NCBI GenBank assembly: GCA_002420105.1
Contig: DIHJ01000012.1
Coordinates: 1-30,239 of the forward strand
DNA from: Nitrospira sp. UBA5699
GTDB taxonomy: Bacteria > Nitrospirota > Nitrospiria > Nitrospirales > Nitrospiraceae
Reading direction: 5' to 3'
Length of the DNA stretch: 30,239 bases
The translations under genes and the position numbers were made by a program. The stretch's first letter is position 1, and every line of letters begins with the position of its first letter. The notes beneath the pieces are model-generated. The model did not search any database, was not told the origin of the DNA, and saw only the letters and a list, made by a program, of their open reading frames with translations. Below, one piece after another: positions 22,049 to 30,239 of this stretch.

Positions 22049-22375
22049 ACCGGAGGACGGCCCCTGCACTTCTAATTGTCGCCAGCCCTCAAATCTAGTT
22101 GACGCCAGACACAGGGCCTCCCTCCTGAGGGGATGCCCTGGTTGTGATGGGAGCGGGGCACGAGTGCCAGGAACGCCCGCCGATCGAGTAGCTAGCTCGA
22201 CCGTTGCCCCGCGGTTCGCGGTCTTACGTTTTCTCAGGGCCTGAAGTCAATCTTTGCCTTACGCACAGCGGCCCAGTGTGGGTGCTGGCTCGGCTTGAAA
22301 TACCATCATTTCCTAGCAGGCAGCATTGCACTTTCGATAACGCCCCCCTAGAATTGCCTTGCAGCGAGGTATCCA

Positions 22376-22846
22376 TTGCACTTCGGGATTGGTCAGTTTC
22401 GTTGCCTTCCTATATCGGTTCCATTGCTCGCCCTCCTCTTGTCTGGGTGTGTGAGCAGCGGCAACCCCGCTGTTGCCGATCAGAACCGCATTGAACAAAT
22501 CAAGCTCAACGTTTCCACCAAAGCCGACGTGCGCCGCATCCTCGGCCAGCCCAACTCCGTTTCCCAGCATTCTGGCACCTTCGCCGGATTCTATGGCCTC
22601 CCGGCTTCGACAACGCTCTCTACTGTAGAAATGTGGAGCTACACGCATATCAACATGGATGTAAACGCGGCGACATTCATTCCGATCGTGGGGCTGTTCG
22701 CGGGCGGTGCCACTTCCAACGTGAGTTCCTTCACCGTGATGTTTGATGAGCAAGGCATCGTCCGTCATATTTCTTCGACGCAGACGCAAAGCCATTCGGA
22801 GGCGGGAGCAGGAAGCGCGGTGCCCCCCAGTCCCGGCACAAACTGA
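22376..22846 (+). CDS. BamE/SmpA-like lipoprotein
   Basis: The best reading starts at TTG 22376 (156 residues), with GAGG 8-9 bp upstream. A lipobox LLLSGC (Cys25) marks it as a lipoprotein. KLNVSTKADVRRILGQPNSV is the signature of the SmpA/OmlA (BamE) fold, and the later FTVMFDEQGIVRHI fits its second beta hairpin. Many small lipoproteins use this fold without being part of the BAM complex, so the role is open. The 264 bp before it (22112-22375) contain no gene. They hold an imperfect hairpin next to the IS end (22112-22140) and an 11-bp direct repeat (CATTGCACTT-type at 22324 and 22374). Confidence 0.75.
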   Translation: MHFGIGQFRCLPISVPLLALLLSGCVSSGNPAVADQNRIEQIKLNVSTKADVRRILGQPNSVSQHSGTFAGFYGLPASTTLSTVEMWSYTHINMDVNAATFIPIVGLFAGGATSNVSSFTVMFDEQGIVRHISSTQTQSHSEAGAGSAVPPSPGTN

Positions 22847-23206
22847 AGATTTACAATCGTCCGTGATTAGGGGCTTCATGCGATCAGCGCAACCCCTTGA
22901 ATTTCAAAGTTAAGCGCGTCGCTTAACGACGGTAGAAACGCCTGCCCTCCACCAAACCGCACTTCGTGTAAGCCGGCGGCTCTTTTGAGCCGTATCGTTA
23001 TAGTCGCCGCCGGATAAACCCCTCCAGTGTCTGCTTGCCCTCGTCCTCGTTCGCTCATGCCGGCGACTCGGTCGTCGTTGAGGATTGCGGGCGAATTCCC
23101 TCAGCGATAGTGACGGCTGCGCCCCTTCTTCACTGACTCCCTTCCCATCCTCTGGAGTTTCTCCGCTCGCGTTGCTTACAATGGTGTCACTTGTGACGGA
23201 GGATTC
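22847..23206. other. Gene-free 360-bp stretch before the kinase gene
   Basis: No convincing gene is present. A 60-codon reverse ORF (22876-23058) has no ribosome site and no recognisable domain. Near the right end, TACAAT (23177-23182) could be a -10 element with only a weak -35. It is followed by the perfect inverted repeat GTCAC-TT-GTGAC (23186-23197), which ends 9 bp before the GTG of the kinase gene. That palindrome is a plausible operator. Confidence 0.4.
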
Positions 23207-25246
23207 GTGAAAATCAGGACCATCCGAGGACGCATCGTCGGGGCCATCGTGCTGGTGGGGTGTATCCCGCTGCTGATCGGACTCGTCCTCGCCTATGTGT
23301 CGGGCATGCGCTCGCTGCGGGACGTCATCGGAGGAAATCTCCAGGCCGTGGCGGTTCAAGCGGCGGATCGCGTGACGATGCTGGTGCAGAGCGAGGTGCA
23401 GGGGGTTCGGCTGCTCGGATCCGCGCCCTTGCGCGTGCGGCAGCCGGTCGAGGCGGCCAACAAGGCCTATCCGGCGGATCGCGAGAAAGCGCAATTGCTC
23501 ATCGCCGACCGTATGCAGCTGTGGGAGAAGGGGGCCGGGAGCGCCGCCAGACTGTTGAATGCGGAACTCTCCCGCTTTCTGCTGGAGACCAAGGTTCGTG
23601 ACGGCGACAAGGTGGTCGGGCTGTTGATCACGGACCAGTACGGCGCTCTCGTGGCGGCGAGTTCGGAGCCGGACCATTTCTCGTTCGGGAACGAGCCCTG
23701 GTGGGAGCAGGTCCGCGCGGGCGGCACGGATCAGGTCTATGTCAGCGGATTGATTCCCGCTCAGGAAGGCTCATTCCGGACACCCGAGGAAACGATCGAC
23801 ATCGCGGTGCCGATTCTCGACGACCGGCAGCATGCGGTCATCGGGGCGGTCAAAGCCTCGTACCGGTTTGACACCCTTTTTGCCATGATCAAACAGATCC
23901 GGATCGGACAAACCGGCCATGCCATGCTGTTCGACGCGGCGGGCAATCCGCTGGTCTGTCCCATCCTGCCCCGGCAGGCTCACAGGATTCCCGGCCAGCT
24001 GATGTCGATGATCGTGTCGTCGGAGCCCGGGTGGGGGATTGCGGAGGACGATGGCCATGGGGCGATCGACACGGTGGTGGGTTATGCCCCTGTGCGTGGG
24101 CTCACGCTGCCCGATAACCCGTGGCACATTTTCGTGCGGCAACAGCCGGTGGAGAGTTACGCGCCGATCAGGGATCAGCTGAGAAATCTGGCCGCCATCG
24201 GGTTGGTCATGCTGGGGCTGCTGTGGGCCATCGGCCGCTACGTCGCGGCCCGGATCGCCAGCCCGATTCAGATTCTGCGAACCGGTGTCGAAGCGATCAG
24301 CCAGGGCACCTACGACCGTCCGCTCAATATCCATACGGGCGATGAATTCGAGGAGCTGGCGGCAGCCGTCCATCGGATGGCCGATCGGCTGAAGACGTCG
24401 CGGGGCGAACTCGAGCGGCTCAACGAGGATCTGGCCCGCCGCGTGGAGGAGAAGACCCGGGAGATCACCAAACACATGCAAAGCCTTGAGCTGGCGGAGC
24501 GTCTTGCGACGCTGGGAAAAGTCGCCAGCGGCATCGCGCACGAAATCAACAATCCGCTCGGGATCATTCTGAATCGCATCGAGTGCATGGAGACCGACGC
24601 GGCGCGGCTTCCGATGCCTGCGGAAGTGAGCCGGGACCTGACGACGATCCGGTCGCAAGCCGAGCGCATTTCCCGGGTGACCAAGAGCATTCTCACATTT
24701 TCGCGCGGGACGGTCTCGACGCTGAAGCCGGTGGAAGTCAACGCCGTGGTGCGATCCTGCGTCGGAATTGCAGGGGAACGGCTGTCGGCCCTGTCTGTCC
24801 GGCTCGAATGCGCCCTGGCGCAGTCGCTGCCGCCCGTCATGGGCGATCGCGACCGGCTCGAAACGGTCATTCTCAATCTGGTCAACAACGCCATCGATGC
24901 GGTAAGCGCGCAGGGGAGCAAGGGCCTGGTGACGGTCGGCACGACGACGGTGCAAATGGACGGCCAACCGTGGGTTCAGGTCACCGTATCGGATAACGGC
25001 CCCGGCATTCCGAACGAGATTATCGCTCGCGTGTTCGATCCGTTCTTCAGCACCAAACCGGCCGGGCAGGGGACGGGACTGGGACTGTTTCTCACCTACG
25101 GAATCGTCGCGGACCACCGGGGGAAAATCGAGGTCGGCAACGGGGAGCCGGGCGCGTTTTTCTCGGTGATCCTGCCGACGGTGGGGCGCAGGACCGGCAT
25201 GGAGGAAGAGGCGAGATGGGAATCGCAGGCAAAATACTCATCGTAG
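23207..25246 (+). CDS. Membrane-bound sensor histidine kinase
   Basis: The GTG at 23207, with CGGAGG upstream, gives 679 residues. It has an N-terminal membrane helix (about 10-32) and a large periplasmic sensing region of about 290 residues resembling a Cache domain (YVSGLIPAQEG, VPILDDRQHAVIGAV). A second membrane helix (about 326-345), a HAMP domain and a coiled coil follow. The kinase core has HEINNPLG with the phospho-accepting His445, NLVNNAID (N box), DNGPGIP and GTGLGLFL. The order matches NtrB/AtoS-type kinases that pair with sigma54 activators. It overlaps the regulator gene by 31 bp. The Cache region suggests a small periplasmic ligand, possibly linked to metal status, but no residue proves it. 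Confidence 0.92.
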   Translation: MKIRTIRGRIVGAIVLVGCIPLLIGLVLAYVSGMRSLRDVIGGNLQAVAVQAADRVTMLVQSEVQGVRLLGSAPLRVRQPVEAANKAYPADREKAQLLIADRMQLWEKGAGSAARLLNAELSRFLLETKVRDGDKVVGLLITDQYGALVAASSEPDHFSFGNEPWWEQVRAGGTDQVYVSGLIPAQEGSFRTPEETIDIAVPILDDRQHAVIGAVKASYRFDTLFAMIKQIRIGQTGHAMLFDAAGNPLVCPILPRQAHRIPGQLMSMIVSSEPGWGIAEDDGHGAIDTVVGYAPVRGLTLPDNPWHIFVRQQPVESYAPIRDQLRNLAAIGLVMLGLLWAIGRYVAARIASPIQILRTGVEAISQGTYDRPLNIHTGDEFEELAAAVHRMADRLKTSRGELERLNEDLARRVEEKTREITKHMQSLELAERLATLGKVASGIAHEINNPLGIILNRIECMETDAARLPMPAEVSRDLTTIRSQAERISRVTKSILTFSRGTVSTLKPVEVNAVVRSCVGIAGERLSALSVRLECALAQSLPPVMGDRDRLETVILNLVNNAIDAVSAQGSKGLVTVGTTTVQMDGQPWVQVTVSDNGPGIPNEIIARVFDPFFSTKPAGQGTGLGLFLTYGIVADHRGKIEVGNGEPGAFFSVILPTVGRRTGMEEEARWESQAKYSS

Positions 25247-26628
25247 ACGACGAAGAAGACGCGTTGGAGAACTGCCGGCGAATCTTGAGCCGCGTGCCCT
25301 ACGATTGTGTGGCGGCATCCGATCCGGGGCAGGCGCTGGAGCTGATCGAACGGGAGCGTCCGGGCCTCGTGTTGACGGATCTCCGGATGCCGAAACTCGA
25401 CGGCATCGAAGTCCTGGCCGCCGCCAAGCGCATCGATCCCGGCGTGCAAGTGGTGCTGCTGACAGCGCATGCCACGATCGAGACGGCCGTGACTTCGATG
25501 CGGTACGGCGCGTTCGATTACATCACCAAGCCGTTCACGGGCGCGGAACTGGTGCAGGTGGTGCGCCGCGCGTTCGAATCGGACCGTTCTGCCGCCGCCG
25601 TTGCTCCTCCGCCTCCGCTTCCCTCGTCGAGGAAGGCATCCCCGGGAGGACAGGAGGATGCGGCGCGGATCGTCGGGACCAGCGCGGCCATGAGAGCCGT
25701 GGTGGCCCTCGCGCGCAAAGTGGCTCCGACGGATTCCAACGTGCTGGTGTACGGAGAGAGCGGGACGGGCAAGGAATTGTTCGCCCGATCGATCCATCAG
25801 GCGAGTCTGCGGGCCGACCGTCCCTTCCTGCCGGTGGACTGCGTCTCGCTGCACGATTCTCTGCTCGAGTCCGAACTGTTCGGCCACGAAAAAGGGGCCT
25901 TTACCGGGGCCCATATCGCAAAGCCCGGGCTGTTCGAAGCGGCGGACGGCGGGACGGTGTTTCTCGACGAAGTCAGCGGGATGAGCGCCAATCTGCAAGC
26001 GCGCCTGTTGCGGGTGTTGCAGGAACGGCAGGTTCGTCGGGTCGGGGGGACCCGGTTCATCAAGGTGGATGTTCGGGTGATCGCGGCCTCCAACCAGAAC
26101 CTCGAAGATTTGTGCGCGAAGGGCACCTTTCGCGAGGATCTCTATTACCGCCTGAACGTGATTCCCATCGCCCTGCCGCCGTTGCGCTCCCGCGAAGGTG
26201 ATATTCTGCTTCTGGCAAACGAATTCGTGCGGCGGTTCGTTGAGCGGGTGCGTCCCGGGGCAGGAACCGTTCCAACGATCGAGCCCGCCGCCGCAGACCT
26301 GCTCATGCGGTATCCCTGGCCTGGCAACGTCCGGGAGTTGCAGAACGTGATGGAACGCGCCGCGGTGCTGGTCGAAGGGGCCACGGTCACGTGGGCGCAT
26401 CTGCCGGAGCGGGTGCAGGCCCTGGTCGAGAAAGACATGCTCCCGGCTGACGGCGGTTCATTCAAGCAGGCGAAACAGCAGGCGGTGGAATCGTTCGAGC
26501 GCAGTTTCCTCCTGGACCTGCTCAAACGGAACGACGGGCATATGGGCCGCGCCGCGAAAGAAGCCGGCGTGGACCGCAAGACGATCGAGCGCATGGTGAA
26601 GAAACACGGGTTGCGCGATGCGTTCTAG
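25216..26628 (+). CDS. NtrC-family sigma54-dependent response regulator
   Basis: This 470-residue protein has a receiver domain (ILIVDDEEDA, phospho-acceptor Asp55 in VLTDLRMP, and YITKPF), a linker, an AAA+ domain, and a Fis-type HTH at the C-terminus (GRAAKEAGVDRKTIERMVKK). The AAA+ domain has a Walker A GESGTGKE, the GAFTGA loop (227-232) that contacts sigma54, and GTVFLDEV. All residues needed for activation are intact. The gene overlaps the kinase gene, so they form one two-component system. A sigma54-type promoter with upstream dyads follows it, pointing to the multicopper oxidase as a target. Confidence 0.95.
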   Translation: MGIAGKILIVDDEEDALENCRRILSRVPYDCVAASDPGQALELIERERPGLVLTDLRMPKLDGIEVLAAAKRIDPGVQVVLLTAHATIETAVTSMRYGAFDYITKPFTGAELVQVVRRAFESDRSAAAVAPPPPLPSSRKASPGGQEDAARIVGTSAAMRAVVALARKVAPTDSNVLVYGESGTGKELFARSIHQASLRADRPFLPVDCVSLHDSLLESELFGHEKGAFTGAHIAKPGLFEAADGGTVFLDEVSGMSANLQARLLRVLQERQVRRVGGTRFIKVDVRVIAASNQNLEDLCAKGTFREDLYYRLNVIPIALPPLRSREGDILLLANEFVRRFVERVRPGAGTVPTIEPAAADLLMRYPWPGNVRELQNVMERAAVLVEGATVTWAHLPERVQALVEKDMLPADGGSFKQAKQQAVESFERSFLLDLLKRNDGHMGRAAKEAGVDRKTIERMVKKHGLRDAF

Positions 26629-26652
26629 CTAGCCGGTTTGATCTTCTCTCCC

Positions 26653-26673
26653 GATGGGGCGTCACCGCCCCAT
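26653..26673. promoter_or_regulatory. Dyad 1 upstream of the oxidase promoter
   Basis: ATGGGGCG-TCAC-CGCCCCAT lies 25 bp after the regulator stop and is nearly identical to dyad 2. It could be an enhancer site for the NtrC-type regulator about 174 bp above the -24 box, or a terminator, since tcgtctcttcttctgg follows. The 423-bp gap 26629-27051 has no convincing gene. Confidence 0.45.
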
Positions 26674-26741
26674 TCGTCTCTTCTTCTGGACAAACAGTCA
26701 TTTCCGCAACATCAAGCACTTGCGAGCGGCTCTTCCGTTCG

Positions 26742-26763
26742 GATGGGGCGTCGGCGCCCCATC
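26742..26763. promoter_or_regulatory. Dyad 2 upstream of the oxidase promoter
   Basis: GATGGGGCG-TCGG-CGCCCCATC is a perfect 9-bp inverted repeat with a 4-bp centre. It lies 89 bp (centre to centre) from dyad 1 and about 85 bp above the -24 box. The matched pair at this distance is what enhancer-binding regulators of the NtrC class use. Confidence 0.5.
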
Positions 26764-26834
26764 GTCTGGTCTGTCTCTGTGTCTGGATTGTCATGAAATC
26801 CAGAGAATTCGGCACAACGGCTCACGGGGGCGTT

Positions 26835-26851
26835 CGGGAACGACATTTGCT
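26835..26851 (+). promoter_or_regulatory. Putative sigma54 (-24/-12) promoter
   Basis: CGGGAACGACATTTGCT has GG and GC 10 bp apart, as sigma54 needs, and matches YTGGCACG-N4-TTGCW at all fixed positions but two. It lies downstream of the sigma54-dependent regulator and 200 bp before the oxidase start. That leaves a leader of about 190 nt. Confidence 0.5.
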
Positions 26852-27051
26852 TTGCTTCCCGTCCGATTTCGTGCGTCGTCGAACAACGAACATGAATCTG
26901 ACAACTGTCTGGCGGAGGAATGGGAAAAGATGGACTGGCCTCCTGATGATCCCTCCGATGAAAGTTGGCCTTCGCCAGACTTTAAATTGTCCGAGTCCAG
27001 GTGAGTTCCAGTGAACCGTATGTTGACCCGTTGATTGAGGAGGCTGAACCT

Positions 27052-30000
27052 ATGGGTGCATCAAGGAAGTGGGTACGGGCGCGAACGGTAGGACTGTCGA
27101 CCTGTCTCTGGTTGGCAGGGGCGATGCCGGCGCTGGCGGCCATGTCGCACGACGCGCATGTCCCGGCCGACGGGCATGCCGATCTGGCGACCCCTGTCCA
27201 TGCGCAGGCCGGTCCGGTGTTGCAGGACAAGATGTCCAAGGCCATCGAGCAGATCGAGCGGGAGGTCAAGACGAAGGGTCCGTTCCAGGGGGCCGGGGCC
27301 CACGCGATGCAGCAGGGCGTGCTCCTCGTCGCGGAGGATCCGGAAAAAGTGCAGGTGACCCAGGGGGCCCGCTGCCCGGCCAACGCACCGGTCCGTTCCT
27401 ACGACGTGACGGCGATGAACGTGGAAATTACCGTCAACCGGTTCGGCGATTTCTATCCGGGCTACATGTATGCGCTGACCGAGCAGGTGCCGGGCGTGCG
27501 CGAGGAAGAAGCGAAGAACAAGGCGGCTCGGGAGAGTGAAGACCCGACGTTTGCCGGCGGCGCGGTCTCGAACGGGTTGCAGGGCGATTTGATCCAGCCG
27601 CTGGTCATCCGGGCGAACCAGGGGGATTGCCTTCGGATCACCCTGCGCAACGAGATTGCCGGCGAACCGACGAACATGATCATCAACGGCTCGCAGATGC
27701 TCGTCGCGAGCACGGGCAAGCCGGCGACCGCCAATAACCCGGATGCCCTGGTGGCCTCGGGGAAGTCCGGCGAGTTCGAATGGTACATCCCCATCGATCT
27801 GCAGGAGGGCGGCCGCGCGTTCCATAGCCACGCGACCAGAGATCAGTACTCGCTCGGCATGCTGGGTTCGCTCGTGGTCGAGCCGCGCGGGTCCCGCTAT
27901 CTCAGCCCCTTCACGGCGGAGGAGATGAAGAGCGGGTGGGAGGCCATGATCGATGTGGCGAACGGCTCCGACTTCCGCGAATTCGTCATCTTCTATCACG
28001 AGGCCGGTGACGAAACGTTCCGTCTGTTGGATCGCAAGGGCGACATGCTGCCCCAGCGAGACGCGCATACGGACACCTATCGGCCCGCCGCCCGCTTGCT
28101 GAACTATCGCAGCGAACCGCACGGCGAGCGGTTGGAGCTGCAGGCGCATCTGGTCGGGTTCGCCGACGAATCCCAGGGCTACGGCTCCTATACGTTCGGC
28201 GATCCGGCGACCACGATTCCCCGTTCCTATCTCGGCGATCCGGCCAAGTTCCGCATGATCGGCGGTTCCGAGATCGTGCACTCCCATCACCTGCACGGCG
28301 GGTCGATCCGCTGGGCCAGACAGCCGGGCACGAGCAAGCTCGATCCGACGCTCTCCAAGAACGGTCCCGTGAAGTTTCCGGCCATCAGCGATACGTCGGA
28401 TCGGCTGGACGTACAATCGATCGGTCCTTCCGAAATCTACGACGAAGTCATCGAAGGCGGATCCGGCGGTTTGCAGGCCCTCGCCGGCGAGTTCGTGTTC
28501 CATTGTCACATTCCGCAGCACTATGTGACGGGAATGTGGGGATTCTGGCGCGTCTACAACACGCTACAGACTCCGGGCTTCCAGACCGACGTGATGAAGC
28601 CGCTGGTCGAACTGCCGGACCGGAAGGGCAAGATCAAGCCCGCCGTCAGCTCGGACAAGCTGGTCGGCACGACGGTCGATTGGTACGGGGGCAAGAAGTA
28701 CGAAATCACGAAGGACAAGACGGATTGGAAGGCCAATCCGGTCAAGGTGTCGATCAAGGATTGGGTCGAATACATGCTGCCGCCGCAGGGCTTGCCCGGC
28801 AAGACCGAGGATCAGGTGAAGCAGGCCCAGGCCCACGATGCGACGGTCGTGAACTGGAAGTGGGACGGCACGAAGGCCCTCAACGAACCGGAAACGCCGC
28901 ACAAGTGGGCGGACTATGTGTCGCCGACGCCGAACGAGCGTCCGGCGATCACTTTCGATCCGCAAACCGGCAAGCTGGCGTTTCCCTGGCTGCGTCCGCA
29001 CCTCGGGAAGCGGCCTCCGTTCGCGCCGAATCACGGCGGGGCGCCCTGGCTGGAGCCCTTCCGGGTTCGCGAAGACGGGACCCGAAGCACAGAACAGGCG
29101 AAGCCGGGCGAGCAGGGGCCCTGGAGCCTCTGTCCGGAGAATGCTCCGCGGAAGTTCTTCACGATCCACTCGATCACGCTGCCGATCACTCTCAAGCCGG
29201 CGACGCCGAAGTCCGCCGCGATCGTGGACCCGATCGGCATGATCTACGTGCTGCACGAAGAGGAAGAAGAAGTCCGCAAGAATCCCAAGAAGCAGGTTCC
29301 CCTGGTGATTCGCGGCAACGTGCATGATTGCGTCGACGTGATCTTCAAGAACGAAATCCCGGACGATGCGCGGACGGGATGGGCGAACAAGATCAACCTC
29401 CATCCGCACTTCTTCCAGTTCGACACGAGTGCGTCGGACGGTCCGACGATCGGATTCTCGTACGACATGTCGTTGCGGGCCTTCACCATGCTGGAAGATC
29501 CGCAGCCGGACAAGGGTATGCCCCTCCCGGGCAACACGGTGATGACGGCGGACAGCAAAGCCGGCGCACGCAGCATTACGGTGAAGAACTCGTCCAAGTT
29601 CCACGTCAACACGGAGCTCGGCGTGGGCATGGACGATCCGAAGTACTTCGAGGTGGCGCGGATCAAGGAGATCAAGGGCAACACGATCACCTTCGATGCT
29701 CCTTTGAAATATGCGCACAAGAAGAACGACATCGCCAGCGTCGAGTTCATCCGCGAGCGCTGGTATGTGGACGCGGATCTCGGCACGGTCTACTGGCACG
29801 ATCACGTCTTCGGGACGGATACCTGGGGCCACGGCCTGTTCTCCGCGTTCATCACCGAGCCGCCGCGCTCGACCTATCATGACCCGGTCACCGGGAAGGA
29901 AATCCGAAGCGGCCCCATCGCGGACATCCACACCCTGGAGCCGGTCTCGGCCCATATCCGGGGCAGTTTCCGCGAAGTCATGATGCATATCATGGACAGC

Positions 30001-30239
30001 AACGCCCGCACGGCGGAATTGATCAGCACCGACAATCCGCAGGCGCGACTGGGCGCGGTCACGGTCGACGGACCTCCGTCGCACCAGTTCCCCGATCGGA
30101 TCAACAAGTCCGCGATGTGGTTCCTGAACGGCGGAGAAGCCACGACCGGCAGCGGCTACAGCATGCGTGTGGAGCCGTTGAGCGTGCGCCTCGCCAACAA
30201 TCCGGACCCGTCGAAGCTCTTCGTGTCCGGGATTCACGG
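27052..30239 (+). CDS. Very large exported multicopper oxidase, C-terminus beyond window
   Basis: The ATG at 27052 has GAGGAGG upstream. The frame stays open to the window end, at least 1062 residues. A signal peptide (to about AMPALAA) is followed by a short His-rich stretch. Copper-site motifs appear twice. The first set is HSHATRDQ (His258, His260), HSHHLHG (His410, 413, 415) and FHCHIPQHYVTGMW (His484, Cys485, His486, His490, Met495). The second set is HPHFFQ (His784, His786) and WHDHVFG (His916, His918), and the rest of it should lie beyond the edge. The usual first HxH of set one appears as NMIING (208-213). Repeated-domain oxidases of this size include MnxG/McoA-type manganese oxidases, so Mn(II), Cu(I) or Fe(II) oxidation is possible. 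Confidence 0.92.
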   Translation, partial: MGASRKWVRARTVGLSTCLWLAGAMPALAAMSHDAHVPADGHADLATPVHAQAGPVLQDKMSKAIEQIEREVKTKGPFQGAGAHAMQQGVLLVAEDPEKVQVTQGARCPANAPVRSYDVTAMNVEITVNRFGDFYPGYMYALTEQVPGVREEEAKNKAARESEDPTFAGGAVSNGLQGDLIQPLVIRANQGDCLRITLRNEIAGEPTNMIINGSQMLVASTGKPATANNPDALVASGKSGEFEWYIPIDLQEGGRAFHSHATRDQYSLGMLGSLVVEPRGSRYLSPFTAEEMKSGWEAMIDVANGSDFREFVIFYHEAGDETFRLLDRKGDMLPQRDAHTDTYRPAARLLNYRSEPHGERLELQAHLVGFADESQGYGSYTFGDPATTIPRSYLGDPAKFRMIGGSEIVHSHHLHGGSIRWARQPGTSKLDPTLSKNGPVKFPAISDTSDRLDVQSIGPSEIYDEVIEGGSGGLQALAGEFVFHCHIPQHYVTGMWGFWRVYNTLQTPGFQTDVMKPLVELPDRKGKIKPAVSSDKLVGTTVDWYGGKKYEITKDKTDWKANPVKVSIKDWVEYMLPPQGLPGKTEDQVKQAQAHDATVVNWKWDGTKALNEPETPHKWADYVSPTPNERPAITFDPQTGKLAFPWLRPHLGKRPPFAPNHGGAPWLEPFRVREDGTRSTEQAKPGEQGPWSLCPENAPRKFFTIHSITLPITLKPATPKSAAIVDPIGMIYVLHEEEEEVRKNPKKQVPLVIRGNVHDCVDVIFKNEIPDDARTGWANKINLHPHFFQFDTSASDGPTIGFSYDMSLRAFTMLEDPQPDKGMPLPGNTVMTADSKAGARSITVKNSSKFHVNTELGVGMDDPKYFEVARIKEIKGNTITFDAPLKYAHKKNDIASVEFIRERWYVDADLGTVYWHDHVFGTDTWGHGLFSAFITEPPRSTYHDPVTGKEIRSGPIADIHTLEPVSAHIRGSFREVMMHIMDSNARTAELISTDNPQARLGAVTVDGPPSHQFPDRINKSAMWFLNGGEATTGSGYSMRVEPLSVRLANNPDPSKLFVSGIH

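Larger units (their letters stand above)
19630..22111 (+). mobile_element. IS21-family element IS-2, inserted into IS-1
   Basis: The 2482-bp element has matching ends. On the left, TGT starts at 19630 and the repeats GCGACAATTAG (19636) and ACGACAATTAG (19659) lie 23 bp apart. On the right, inverted, CTAATTGTCGC (22072) and CTAGTTGACGC (22095) are again 23 bp apart, and the end lies at 22111. Both outer repeats are 6 bp from the tip. This is the multiple-terminal-repeat structure of IS21. No target duplication is visible at the flanks, and IS-1 sequence does not resume on the right, so a deletion or rearrangement followed insertion. Confidence 0.85.

Noticed and set aside
22876..23058. Reverse-strand ORF of 60 codons before the kinase gene
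   Set aside because: No ribosome site and no recognisable domain; it covers the likely kinase promoter region.
23771..26400. Long reverse ORFs opposite the kinase and regulator
   Set aside because: The forward frames carry complete kinase and NtrC motifs; the reverse ones have none.
26654..27004. Forward ORF of 116 codons between the regulator and the oxidase
   Set aside because: It starts inside dyad 1, spans dyad 2 and the sigma54-type promoter, has mixed composition and no ribosome site.
27061..30237. Long reverse-strand ORFs opposite the oxidase
   Set aside because: They mirror the GC-biased codon pattern of the oxidase; the forward frame has signal peptide and copper motifs.

Overview
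The window looks like an accessory metal-handling region from a GC-rich Gram-negative nitrifier, most plausibly Nitrospira or a relative. This rests on gene content: an SmbP-type His-rich metal-binding protein, a cytochrome P460-like protein, a very large multicopper oxidase and dense TonB machinery. No rRNA or housekeeping marker is present, so the assignment is an inference.

Layout. (1) 1-910: a decayed ISL3-type transposase running off the left edge. (2) 1113-9109: a same-strand cluster starting at a good sigma70-type promoter. It holds a small His/Cys-rich membrane protein, exbB, exbD, a secreted unknown, tonB, a truncated TonB-dependent receptor start, a BNR/Asp-box periplasmic protein with a CxCC motif, a TlpA-like thioredoxin, a second small His/Cys protein and a full receptor. 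(3) 9198-12191: small genes separated by GC-rich two-hairpin elements. They include two excisionase-type HTH proteins, a third His/Cys protein, an HMA-like single-Cys protein, a small beta-rich protein and a P460-like protein with CxxCW in place of CxxCH. (4) 12435-18139: a fourth small membrane protein, a second full receptor, a periplasmic amidohydrolase, two secreted small proteins (one cupredoxin-like) and an SmbP-like protein. (5) 18238-22111: two abutting IS21-family elements. The second interrupts istA of the first and is itself inactivated. (6) 22376-30239: a BamE-like lipoprotein, a membrane histidine kinase overlapping an NtrC-type regulator, two matched dyads plus a sigma54-type promoter, and the first 1062 codons of a multicopper oxidase.

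Working model (inference): the TonB/ExbB/ExbD set energises the two receptors, which take up a metal or metal-ligand complex, plausibly copper. The secreted thioredoxin, Asp-box, HMA-like, cupredoxin-like and SmbP-like proteins would handle it in the periplasm. The kinase/sigma54-regulator pair probably controls the multicopper oxidase.

Most worth following up: the four-member family of small His/Cys proteins beside TonB genes, the repeated two-hairpin elements with an invariant 16-nt first loop, the P460-like protein lacking its haem-ligand His, the receptor fragment inside the tonB cluster, and the dyad/dyad/sigma54 arrangement before the oxidase.
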